Source of the DNA: Corbicula japonica
Taxonomy: Eukaryota > Mollusca > Bivalvia > Venerida > Cyrenidae
Reading direction: 5' to 3'
NCBI GenBank assembly: GCA_038501625.1
Contig: JAZAYU010000264.1
Span: forward strand, 310,001 to 374,000
DNA length: 64,000 nucleotides
Part shown: positions 47,475-57,920 of the stretch, piece by piece
Position numbering within the stretch: the stretch's first letter is position 1
How the letters are laid out: the number at the start of each line of letters is the position of its first letter
Position numbers and translations under genes: made by a program
The notes under the pieces: generated by a model
Told to the model about the DNA's origin: nothing
The model's database searches: none
Seen by the model: only the letters and a program-made list of their open reading frames with translations

Positions 47475-47714
47475 TTAACCATTTCCTTCACAGACACGCA
47501 TTTTACGCGTTTGCGACCAGTGTAGATCCAGATCAGTCGGCACATCCGTGCCGTCTGATCAGAATCTGCACTGGTCGCATTCTAGTCAGAAATAACCCAA
47601 TGAATCAAAAAGCGAACTGTTTATATCCTGATCAGACGGCAAGGATGTACCGGCTGATCTGGTTCTAAACTAGTTGCCCTCGCATTAAAGGTATATCTGT
47701 GAAGGAAAGGTTAA
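47475..47714. mobile_element. TTAA-flanked GATCAG hairpin MITE, copy 1
   Basis: TTAA at 47475-47478 and 47711-47714 bounds inverted ends CCATTTCCTTCACAGA and TCTGTGAAGGAAAGG. Inside is a strong hairpin at 47513-47578: GCGACCAGTGTAGATCCAGA pairs with the sequence ending CTGCACTGGTCGC. TTAA plus CC-starting ends fits a piggyBac-like MITE (inference). I remember closely similar GATCAGCCGGCACATCC sequence as common in bivalve genomes, but I cannot confirm it here. Confidence 0.85.
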
Positions 47715-47719
47715 ATTCT

Positions 47720-48479
47720 ACAGAATATTATTCTGTATAATTTAAGTACTATTTGTAAATGTTTAAAGTCGTCTACTTTGTCCTTCTACACCGATGAAAA
47801 TTATCAAACCGCCAATTTATTAAAACTGCACAGTTAATTTGTTATTTACTTGTGTCATTAGTATGCTTCGCCAAATCCTGTTCTATTTGCCATGGACATA
47901 TATTGTAGGATAATGAATAAATTTAATTAAACCTAACCTGCAATATTTGTGTGCTTTTCTTATTCGAACGCTTTCAAAAAATCACAGATAACTGTCTGTA
48001 TAAATAATATTTAACAATTATTATTACTTGATATTTGTATCGGAATTTTTATCTGCAAAATACTGAATCCAACTACAATATTGTTCAAGATAATGTTGCA
48101 TTTTTTTCTTGTAAGCAAGTTCATATGTTGTTACCAAAACTCTGCACTAACTAAAGTATGTTCTCACATACTGATGGGATATTGGATGACAGAATATATA
48201 TTATAATACACACATATTTTTATTTTTTTCGGTTCCATTACCTCTTATCTTACATAGTCATTTCCTAATTTTACGGTAAAAAATCGAAATGAAACATAAC
48301 TGGCTGCTAAACATCAACATCAATACGACTGTTCGGTTCAAATTCCAAAATAAAAAGTTCAGAAAATTTATTTAAAAATAAAACACACATTCCAGATACA
48401 AGCTATGACATTTTGTCTAACTACATAGTCGCCTCAATATTTTTATTAACATCTGATTAACAATTCTTGTTCTACAAAC
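47720..48479. other. AT-rich spacer
   Basis: No gene; only a short Rep-B-like fragment (about 47925-47970, AAACCTAACCTGCAATATTTG). Confidence 0.4.
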
Positions 48480-49083
48480 AGTTTACTCCCCGGCACGTAG
48501 AAGAATAATTTCCACCCCGTGAGCTACAATGATCAAACAAACGTTTCACTGATTTTCATCTACGCTTAATTGAAAATGAAATTCGTCCCCACGGATGTCT
48601 GCCATCCAATATGGCCGACAAGAGTGGTCTAAACGCCGCGCACCGTTCCGCCTACTGTACGCTAATGGTTTACATTGCATTCGAAAACCCGCCTACCGGC
48701 GATTGTTATTTGTGAGCAGCCAATAACGCCTGTATCAAGGCGTGTGGCAATGAGTATGAAGAAAATAACCACGATGGTTACATATGATACAAAAGATTTT
48801 GTATAATAAGGTGTAGATATTGGTGTATTAAGTTTTCGCCGTGTTAAACAAGCAGAAAACAAGATACGCACTGTTCGTTGGTGTTTCAGTTTTTAGTAAA
48901 TAAACACTTTGATATTTTAAATACTTAAAGAAATAACTTCTACATACGAAGCTTAAATTTAATTTAATAAGGAGTGTTTAAACTACATTGGACATTTGTA
49001 TGTATTTTTCTGATTTATCATAGCAAATGCAATACAAGAAATTCGGTTTCTGGATTTAACAAAGTTACAGACGGACGCACGAA
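48480..49083 (+). promoter_or_regulatory. Probable Irx promoter and 5'UTR
   Basis: This 600-bp stretch ends at the Irx start codon. GC content rises at 48580-48740 and includes CCGCGCACCG and CCCGCCTACCGGCG. Two CCAAT boxes are present (GCCATCCAATATGG at about 48600 and CAGCCAATAACG at about 48719), with a YY1-like ATGGCCGAC between them. No TATA box is clear, which is common for developmental genes. An in-frame upstream stop lies at 49057-49059. The exact transcription start cannot be read from sequence. Confidence 0.5.
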
Positions 49084-49140
49084 ATGTCATTCAATCAACC
49101 AGGATACCGGCTGTCACCGTCATCTCCCGTGGTCACCAAG
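49084..49140 (+). CDS. Irx: Irx coding exon 1 (19 codons)
   Basis: Probable first coding exon of the Iroquois homeobox gene. It encodes MSFNQPGYRL followed by SPSSPVVTK, then a donor GTAATA at 49141. Iroquois proteins usually begin with a short MS-(Y/F)-rich segment ending in an aromatic/glycine phrase before the cysteine block, and this fits loosely. The ATG has G at -3 and is the first in-frame ATG after a stop at 49057. The exon ends in phase 0, and exon 2 must start in phase 0, so the pair joins cleanly. The 19-residue peptide is too short for certainty. Alternatively translation could start at the ATG that opens exon 2. Moderately confident; a transcript would settle it. Confidence 0.68.
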
Positions 49141-49454
49141 GTAATACATTAATAATATTGAATACTAATTGAAATGTTACTTGGTTGATAATATTTAAAA
49201 AATGTTACAAAATAATGACATACAATAAAATTGACATACTTCTTAAAAAATAAAATAAGTGGAACTCGAAAACTGCAATTTTACTGTCAAGTTACATTTT
49301 GGCGTTAAATTATTGCTGTATTTTATTTTCTTTATATTTTAACATGTATGTCCATCTGAAGTAGAACACATCCACAATTAAGAACTAACAATGAATGTAC
49401 TTCCTTCGTTTGTTTAGATTATTGGTCAACAAAATTATTATAAAAAGCCTGAAT

Positions 49455-49700
49455 AATTTGGGACCTATCTCCTCGGACAGCTGACGTCATTTTTTGACGT
49501 CATAGAATTGAGCAGATGACATGTCTCATTATAGACTTCGGGGTATAAATAACATATTAATTTAAAATAGTGAAAATAACCTATTAAATATAAGAAAAAC
49601 ATAGATAATTGTAAGTTTGTTTTTTTTTAAATAAAAATATAGTTACAACTTAAAAGTCGAAAAGACGTATGAAGACGCCATTTCCCTTGGCGTGAGGCGT
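49455..49700. mobile_element. MITE family C relic with two CRE sites
   Basis: TCGGACAGCTGACGTCA, a second TGACGTCA and GAATTGAGCAGATGACAT match the left part of the copy at 62580-62834 block by block. The right end is worn (CATTTCCCTTGGCGTGAGGC). Perfect TGACGTCA sites lie at 49482-49489 and 49495-49502. The relic begins 314 bp inside intron 1, close to the promoter. Confidence 0.75.
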
Positions 49701-52387
49701 TTGTGGAGCAACAATTTCAATAAAAAGATTTATAACACAAACACTGCAAAATATCTAAGCATTAATTTATATTATAACTGTATAAAAAGCTCTGCTGTTG
49801 TTGTTGTTGTATTAATGTTCATGAAAATTACATAATTAAATCAGTTGTTGTGTACATTTGAAATACTCACACATATAAATAAATCCATATTTTAAAAAAC
49901 CCTTCAAAACTGCATGCAAAAGAGCAGCATAACAAAATAGTAATTACATCAAGATTACCAAACGAAAACATACAATTTAGAAAAGATTATCAAAATAAAT
50001 AGCGCATGTTTAATCTTATTTTTTAATGAATTAATAAAATTCAGTTATATTCGATATGAAACCTGTATTTCTTTCTCACATATTTTTTTTCTTTTCAAGC
50101 TGGCACTTGCTTTTTTCGGATTGCATTACACGTGCATTTTTCTGCATTCTTATCCGAATCACTTTTTTAAAATCACCAATTAGGACACATTGAATTGTTT
50201 ATTTATTTTTTAAATCACCATCATGAAAATGAACCCAGCGAATCAACATTTAATCGTTACATCATTATTATAACATTGTATAAGTTTATAATGGTTTGAC
50301 ATCTTTGTGTCGAGAAATTTCATAGCATTTGGTAAGCAGGAACAACACACGGTTGGAGATTGAAAACTTCAGTACCAAGAGTGAACATGTTACAAATTTA
50401 ACATTCAAAAAATCTGACGCTTGATTGCCCAGAGTAATATAATTAAATATTTATTATTTTCAGATTTCAAAATTAATAAATAATATAGACTGATACAGAC
50501 ATGTAAACAACGTAACAAAGTAAATAAGATGTAATATTATTACAGACTCAAGGTAAGCACCAAGCAGTTACAGCGTCACTACCGCAGTAAAATTCACTCG
50601 CATCAAATCCTAATTTATACAGATTATTTCAAAATTTCGGCGAAATTTGCTTCTTTTCTGTCATAATATTTATATGTAGGCTTTATAATATTATAGTGGT
50701 GCACATGTGGGACTTTGAAGTGTTTCACCCTGAACTGTAAATATGCAGATTCAAATATAAATAAGTGGAGTAGCGCAGTGAAATTATGAAACGATTTGAG
50801 GTATATTCCTATGTATATATTTCTTTCTCTTTTTGAAAAATAGTTTTTACTTAAAAGAAAAAAAATTAAGCTATTTGGAATACATTTCTGAAATGTCAGG
50901 TCAGAAAATACAATGAGTTATTTGAGCTCAGATATAAATTGATGTAAACGGCTTGCAAAATTACTTTCAATTCATCAAACAAGTCAAGTCTCTAGGTGCT
51001 GTTTGTAATACGGATGGTGTTGAAGCCGAATTGCATTTTCATTTGTTTTTGCTTCAATATTTCATCGTGATTAGAACTTGTCAACAACAAAGCAATTATT
51101 AATGTTAATGCGTACGATTATGATGTTACAATGTAATAAGCAAACAGAAAACTCGCTACTTTTCAGAAACACAGAGAACCGAATCGCGTGACTCGTCCTA
51201 CTTCACAAGTTCTATAGCGCACGAGAGACGTGTGATAGCGGAGAACTTTTCCTTATTCGTGTGGTTTAAAAATCGTAATTTTCGCTGTTAACGACATTGG
51301 GCTAAATTAAAATGTTATATAGCTGTGGTTTGACTCCGGTTTTATCTATTACAAATCTTTTAATCAGTTAATTCGACCATATGTTCTAATATTTTAATGC
51401 GGTGCAGCGCATGTGAGAGTTTTGTGTTGTTTTTTTTTTTCTCTTTTAAACATAGAAAATGAAAGGAAATGTTGGATCTTATCAATAACTGGTTGTGCCA
51501 AGAAAACAACCTGCGGCAAGTGGTTTTGATGAAATTATACTTGACACTTAAGAGATGATCTATGTACTAAGTGAAGAGTTAATCTTTGTACTAAGCCATC
51601 TTTTTACATTAGGTTTACATTTTTTCCCGAACAGGTATGTTTCGTGTGTATCTAACCTGTAAAGAACTTATTTAAGAATGAGTATTTAATTATTTTAACA
51701 ACTCTAACAACAGCCATGTCGATTCTAATGGTCTAAGTAATGATATAAGTAATGATATTCGAATAAGTCCTTGTGAACAATCCTTAAAAATAATAAATAA
51801 AAAATTTCCAATTCCTTTTGTATATCCTTTTGGGGAACTGTGTATTTATTCTGTAGCCCATGCCTTTATTTAAAAGAACGGGGCACTCAAATGCAAAAAC
51901 GATGTCAATCCTGCGTCAATTGTTTAAATTTCCGGTGTTCCTTGACACATTGTGTTGTCACTGGGTATCTCCATTATTTATATTACGTGTTGTCATGTCT
52001 CGGCTGGTTTGTGCACCCGGCGATGATCATTAAATATTTAAAAATATTATCGTTCTTATAAGGAACTTTACTCTCTCGTCTTTTCTACCGCTTGATTTCG
52101 TTTTGCGCTCACCACCTTTATTGTAAAATTTTTGTCGCGTTCAGCGGATGTCTCAATAGCACTATATCATCATAAATTGTGTGCTTAAATCATCCTAACA
52201 TAATTTTTTTGAAAGTGACAACATACACTACTCACAGACGTTGGTCCATCAAACAAAAAAGTTATAAAAGTTGGGGCTGTTTTGGCATTTGGTCTTCAAT
52301 CATATGCTTGCTGTTACCAAGTTCCAGTACTGTGCAAATTTTCAACCATTAAGATCGACTGATTTTTGTTTATATAGACAGCTTTTA

Positions 52388-52750
52388 AGGTAGATTCTCG
52401 CTAGTGTTTCCCTTTATTACTAATTACAGTGAGCACTATGCACCGGTAATATCGATAAATTTAAGTTTTAAAGAGTTTGATTTTTTAACACTTTCCCCAT
52501 ATATAGTCCTTTATTGCCAGGGCGAACAGTGTAGATCCAGATCAGCCGGCACATCCCTGCCGTCTGATCAGGATCTGCACTGTTCGCTATTTGATTTATT
52601 AGGTTTTTCTGACCAAAAAAACAACGAACAGTGCAGATCCGGATCAACGGAACGAATGCGTAAATGCGTTAAAATGCGGATATATGGAGGAAAGGGTTAA
52701 GGTAGATTCTCGCTGGTTTTTTGCCCTCTTTTACTAATTACCGTATGCAT
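52388..52750. repeat. Direct duplication flanking a TTAA-MITE
   Basis: AAGGTAGATTCTCGCT followed after about 20 bp by TTACTAATTAC occurs at 52388-52440 and again at 52700-52742. The MITE at 52485-52700 lies between. The two copies are nearly identical at the start and diverge later, so this is a duplication of about 310 bp period, not a target-site duplication. Confidence 0.75.
52485..52700. mobile_element. TTAA-flanked GATCAG hairpin MITE, copy 2
   Basis: TTAA at 52485-52488 and 52697-52700. Ends ACTTTCCCCATATA and TATATGGAGGAAAGG are inverted. The hairpin at 52522-52587 runs from GCGAACAGTGTAGATCCAGA to CTGCACTGTTCGC. A third partial block (GAACAGTGCAGATCCGGATC, about 52625) follows. Relative to copy 1 the stem shows the paired change ACC/GGT to AAC/GTT. 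Confidence 0.85.
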
Positions 52751-53479
52751 CACACAGGAAATCAAAACTCTTCCTAGAAGAAGTCTCGCGGCAGCAATCG
52801 TCACGCGGCGTTCCTATTTGTTTTCTTGCTTCATCTGTTGAATAAATTAACAATCTCTTTGATGGTGAAGTCTAAATCATAACATATTGCTTCAGAAAAT
52901 AAACCCGATCTCAGATTAGTTAAACGGAAACTATTATGTCTGAAGGTGATGTATTAAAGACCGACATCATGATTTATCATGTAAAATTCCATGATAAAAT
53001 ATACTGGCAATTAATGCTTTTCAGGTAGCAATAGAAGGTTGGGACAATAAATATTAAAAGTAAAGATGTTTGTAAAAATTCTTTCACTAAAATAACGAAA
53101 AATTATTTAACAAGTCTGTAGAGTGGGGTTGTACGGAATAAAACACTATGGCACAGGTCGAGCTTAAACTTACAATTTGCAAAGATGTGCAAATGTATTA
53201 TAGAAATGCTTGTATAAAATCATAATAGTAAATTTTTAAAAGAAAACAAAACAACTTTGAAGAACATTTGTTAAACTTAGCATCAGTTTCTTTTTTAGAC
53301 TGTTTAATGCGGCCGTGTATTTTTCGAAGAGCTTACATGCTTTAGTACAAATAAAAATTGTGTTCAGTTATTCAAGACCCGTTTATCTTTTTTTTATCAT
53401 GTATACTTCTAGGACAACACTAAATTGTGCAGAAAACAATTGTAAGCCAGATATTATTCCGAGACGAAATTAATTAACC

Positions 53480-53880
53480 AAAGAGGATCCGACACAACTG
53501 TCCAACTTCGCGCCATTTTTTGCACGCTGAAATAGTCCATGTTTCGAGCATTCCACCGTATCAATGATAACACCCCGATATGACGAGTGCCACCTACTTT
53601 AATATGTCAGCCAAATAATTAAAGTGATATAACACCAGGGATGCTTTTAATGATCATTAAAATTATAATTGTCAGTCGCTGATTATTTGTGATTATTGCT
53701 TGTTTATCGCGAGATTATTGCCTCGCGCGACGGGATTGTGGCGACCCCTGTTAACAAGCTACCGCAATTAATTTCAAATAAACGAGAGACTTATACCCTG
53801 TGTAATTTACGTTATCATTGATACGTTACGGTACGTTAGGAGCCGCTTGATATGGTACTGAACAGCAGTTAGATAAGCGC
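53480..53880. promoter_or_regulatory. Intron 1 enhancer-like block
   Basis: Repeat-free and more balanced in composition. Features include AATTAATTAACC, TTAATGATCATTAAAATT, CTGATTATTTGTGATTATTG, TTATCGCGAGATTATTGCC and GCAATTAATTTCAAATAAA. A cluster of ATTATT/TAAT sites around a GCGCGACGGG patch is typical of developmental enhancers. Function is inferred, not shown. Confidence 0.4.
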
Positions 53881-54954
53881 GAAACTTGGACATTGTATGC
53901 TTAACAGTGTTAGATTAAATTCTTGCTTTTTATGCTGATTTTTATCTCGCCACTTCATCCAATGAAAAAAGGGTACTAATATATTATGCTATTAATATAA
54001 CTGATTATGGATAAAGAGATAGTCACGTGATACTCTGTGTGTGTAAACAAGAACGATCCTGGGGATGATACGGAGGTATTATATATTTTTCCAGTGTTCA
54101 CTTCTAGTTAAGACAACTTGGCGATATCAAATTTATAAAGATTTTTGCTGCTAGACATATTTAAATACATTTTCTATCACGTGACTGCCAAGTTATCGGC
54201 AACTTACTGGATCTGTATGTGTTTCGGCCTCCCCTTGAATGAAATAAGACTACACTAGCATTGTTAGTGCTGTTTAACATAATTAAGTTAAAAGGCTTTA
54301 CTGTATAAACATAAATGGATATTAAAATGTATTCGACACATAAATCATAAACCTAGATATTGATTATAGTATATCATAACATTTGCCGTTGAAATATTGT
54401 GAAAGAAATAAGTTAACAACGTTATTTACGACGATGAAAACGCGAATGCTGCAACAATTAAAAAACTAACCTACAACTACGCTTCATTTACCAAACATGG
54501 TATTCAACACCAATCAACAACTGTAATAAACAAGAAACAAGGCATGAAAATACTGCTATGGTGAAATAAAATATTCCATTTCCTGTCACTTTAGATGAAA
54601 AATGTTTAACAGACAAGCCCCGGGTTAAAACACACGATGCCCTCTAACCCTGCTCTTAATGTTGTCTTACTAACGATACTTTGTGCTGTGTCATGGAATA
54701 AAACGATCGCGTGTTGTTGTTGTTTTTTTTTCTGAAAAATAAAACTGTCAGTGAGCGCTTTCCAGATCATGCTCTGCTGCCCTGTATTTTAAACGATGGG
54801 TTATTTTTTTGTTTCTATCGAGGTGAAGGAGAGGAGGTTAAGAGTTATATTTGGGATTTTATCGCCGGGGATTGAAAAATAAAGGCAATATAAAAAAATC
54901 TACAGTAAGGTCAAACTTTGAAGTTGAAAAAGGCAAAACGATGTATTCAAATTA

Positions 54955-55060
54955 ATTGTTTTGATATTGATATTGCGTTAAACCAGGGCTAGAAGGCATG
55001 GGTAGTAGCTTGCACATGAACAGACTCATGCGAACCGAGTCTGCAAAATTTTCATATTCT
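54955..55060 (+). repeat. Rep-B fragment
   Basis: GCGTTAAACCAGGGCTAGAA, GGCATGGGTAGTAG and CATGAACAGACTCATGCGAA with ACCGAGTCTGCAAAATTTTC are the Rep-B middle, with a gap where the CATTTCCATTACTG block should be. Confidence 0.75.
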
Positions 55061-55179
55061 CCAAATTGACGTTCGAATAGTGGAGACAAAGCAATTATGG
55101 TGAATACAAATTAAAACAACAACAGCACAACCATTACCACCACCACCAACAACAACAACAACATGAGATTTCTCCTCTA

Positions 55180-55600
55180 TGTCGCAATTAAGTTTAACGT
55201 TAATCTACCCTGTATTGACATTCATTTTTATCCATGCCAGCTTTTAAATGGGAATCCATTTGTGATGCTGCCCAGAATTATTGCCATTTCGCAGCGCTAT
55301 TCCGTGAACATATGAGATCGTTTCGGTCTGAGCCAACACAACAAGTTGTACTTTGATTATCTCAACATGCAAACAATAGATTCCCGATGTACGAACAAAA
55401 AGTACACTAAACCAAATGTAGATTTAATCACGTATTTATTTATTTACATCGACTTGGTCTAATTAATTAGATTAGATGACATGATAGATTGGTCACTATC
55501 TCAGCGATTGGATCGGTGCTCGGAGACTTAGTGCTCTGAGGCGCCCTCGGGCTGAGCAATTGGGAGGCGGCTGTGCAAACAAATTTCACCAGCGTTTTTC
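55180..55600. promoter_or_regulatory. Intron 1 enhancer-like block with TAATTAATTAGATTAG
   Basis: The cluster TAATTAATTAGATTAG then ATGACATGATAGATTGG lies at 55460-55492. It combines homeodomain cores with TGACA/TGAT-type TALE half-sites. Upstream are GCAATTAAGTTTAACG and TCGCAGCGCTATTCCG; downstream GAGGCGCCCTCGGGC gives a local GC rise. No repeats interrupt it. Irx proteins are TALE homeodomain factors, so autoregulation is possible; this is speculative. Confidence 0.45.
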
Positions 55601-56480
55601 TTGTTAATTAAAATATTGATCGAATGGTTATCCGAATATTCCGTGAGCATGTAACGATTGCGTGTCTTCGGGTCATTCGGTAAACATTTACTGAAAGGGA
55701 TCAAATATAACTAGTTGTGTAGGTTTCTATTTAAGTTTACTTTTTCTTTATCTATGTACTTACCTGGTATTTCTTTAATGGAGTGAGTCTGGTGGTGACT
55801 GACCTTTTAACCTATCTCTCAAACAAGCAAATCGGCTTCAACGACTTTCTGCCTAAGTGAAGTCTTAAGCTCGATTACTCTTTAAATGGGTGGTTCAAAT
55901 TTTGTTTTCGAAAATCAACTTAAGAGCCAAAAATTAAAGACTAAGTTTGTTTCACGTATCACAAACTACCAACAATTTGCATAAAATAATGTAATTTTAT
56001 TTAATTTTAAAATTCACGTTTTATGTAAGCTGTATCTATGATATTATACAACACAATTAAATACAAAACGCAAAAAGGTTGATTTTAAATTCATTTTTTT
56101 CTGTTTTTGTTTTGTCTTTTTTTCTGCTTTTTGACAATAAATGAGAGCCATCAAACACACGAAGTGTCATTTAACATATTTTAAAATGAATTATATATAA
56201 TGAAATACATATTTACAAAATATACTTACCAAAAACACATTATAAGCCTGGATAACGGGAATGTAGGGACCGATTTGTAATTTTGGCTCAGTTGTGATGA
56301 AATACTAATAGCACAAGAAGCTAGGACAAATTATTAAAATAAAATTGTTTGGTGAAGCAAGTTTCTATTATTATTAAAATAAATTACGGCATTTCTTCTT
56401 AGGGAAGTAACCATATGCTATTCAGCAAGTTTAATGATAGCGTCTTCAACCAAATAAAATAAAAATCATCTTTATTTCAG

Positions 56481-56726
56481 ATGACGTCATCAGGTTCAGT
56501 GACGTCCCCACGAGCTTGCTGTGAAAATGGGCGTCCAATAATGACTGACCCGCATACGGGACAGACGATATGTTCCTGTCAGTATGGAACAGCCCTTCTG
56601 AATTATACCCGTGTACAAGGCCTACCAGATGGCGTTTATGGGGCGTCTGCTGCGGCCTATGCCGCCGGGGCAGCACAGGGCTACGTTCCATTGGGCACAG
56701 AGGGTTCTGCTTTCTATTCACCACTG
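56481..56726 (+). CDS. Irx: Irx coding exon 2: Iroquois N-terminal cysteine block
   Basis: This 82-codon exon is the clearest coding sequence in the window. Near residue 12 of the exon it encodes ACCENGRPIMTDPHTGQTIC followed by SCQYG, the N-terminal signature conserved in Iroquois (Irx/araucan/caupolican) homeodomain transcription factors. It continues RVQGLPDGVYGA and, near the end, GSAFYSPL, also typical of the family. The product acts in the nucleus and patterns neural and other ectoderm in animals; here that is family knowledge. Acceptor TTTATTTCAG and donor GTACGT are good, both in phase 0. An alanine-rich run (ASAAAYAAGAAQ) lies between the motifs. The antisense frame over it is a shadow. 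Which Irx paralogue it is cannot be told. Confidence 0.96.
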
Positions 56727-57539
56727 GTACGTTGAAAAGTTAGAATTTGTGATTGCATTGTTAGTATTTTTTCAATTCTGAGCTTTATTTATTCATTAGT
56801 TTTCTAATTGTACATTATATAAGAATAAAATTAGTTCAATTATTTAAAATGATAATATATATGAAATCGTTATATATGTAAATTTTATTGAAGCAGAAAA
56901 TTATTATATCAGTACAGTACAGTATAAATTAAATTAATGCAATTCAACAATCATACTGTAATTCTATTAATGCATTAAGCCACAAATATTCAAACAGTTC
57001 AAACCTCAAAATGGTGGGTCAGTAATTTGAAATTGAACACATTTTTACAAAACCTATAATGCATTAGTAAGTCTTTATCAAAGTGAGCATCTTTAAGAAA
57101 ATATTGAACAGAAATTATGGGATTGTCATGTTTTTTTTTTAACTTTGCGTTTTATTTATACCTCATGCAATCGTAAAATACCGAATAGAACAACAAACGC
57201 GTTTTCCATCAATTCGGGCGTTTACATCAGTTTGTTAATTCAAAATAAACGTAAAGTAACATGACACACTAAGTTTTAACCGATTTTGTGTCACAAACTT
57301 GTTTTAATGCACCGAGTATAAGTACAAAATAATTGATTTTATACAGATAATAAAACATGCAATAATCATTGTTTCAAGAAAATTGCAACATGGTACAGAT
57401 AACCGAACTGTTGATCGTGGCGATTAAAACCGTTTAACATTCCGGTCTTGTTCGGTGTGCATTTTCACAAAAACACTACTTCAGCGTAATCAAAACAAAC
57501 CCCAAATCAAGAAATCAATTCATTAACGATGCACAATAC

Positions 57540-57920
57540 TATTTTCATGAGTGATCAGATTGAACAGGGGCACGACCTGTGAATAAAACACCTGTCGTAG
57601 CAAGACATTCTTCTCTCGATGAACATACCCTAAAACAAAGACTAACAAACCCAGTACGCTGCGACACATTAGTTCAATGTATTATCATACAAAAAATCGC
57701 TAATCCGTTCATAATTATCTACAATATATCTGATTAGATTCACAATTAATTCTTCAAAACAAACAATTAAGCCTTGTACGGGGATGAACGCGGCCATGTC
57801 AACATGTGCGATCGGTGTAATTAAGAATCTATAGAAGAATTAATTTATCTATGTGTGGCACAAGGACGATAAACCGCCAATCTCGAAGATGTATCTCAGA
57901 CTTGTCTAAATTTGACCATC
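57540..57920. promoter_or_regulatory. Intron 2 enhancer-like block
   Basis: Repeat-free block with CTGATTAGATTCACAATTAA, AACAATTAAGCC, GTGTAATTAAGAATC and GCCATGTCAACATGTGCGAT. ACATGTG resembles the ACA-TGT core reported for Iroquois homeodomains. A TAAT/ATTA series and balanced base composition support an enhancer guess only. Confidence 0.4.

Larger units (their letters stand above)
49141..56480 (+). other. Irx intron 1 (7.34 kb)
   Basis: Bounded by AAG|GTAATA and TTTATTTCAG|ATG. It holds a worn CRE-bearing MITE (49455-49700), a TTAA-MITE (52485-52700) with a flanking duplication, a Rep-B fragment (54955-55060), a CAC/AAC microsatellite (about 55130-55165) and enhancer-like blocks at 51170-51250, 53480-53880 and 55180-55600. 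The rest is AT-rich without supported genes. Confidence 0.68.

Noticed and set aside
47363..47668. 101-codon frame with repeated DPDQSAHPCRLIRIC-type phrases
   Set aside because: It is a read-through of Rep-A and the GATCAG hairpin MITE; related phrases in 34329-34673 have the same cause.
56446..56724. Minus-strand 92-codon frame over Irx exon 2
   Set aside because: Antisense shadow of a clearly coding exon.
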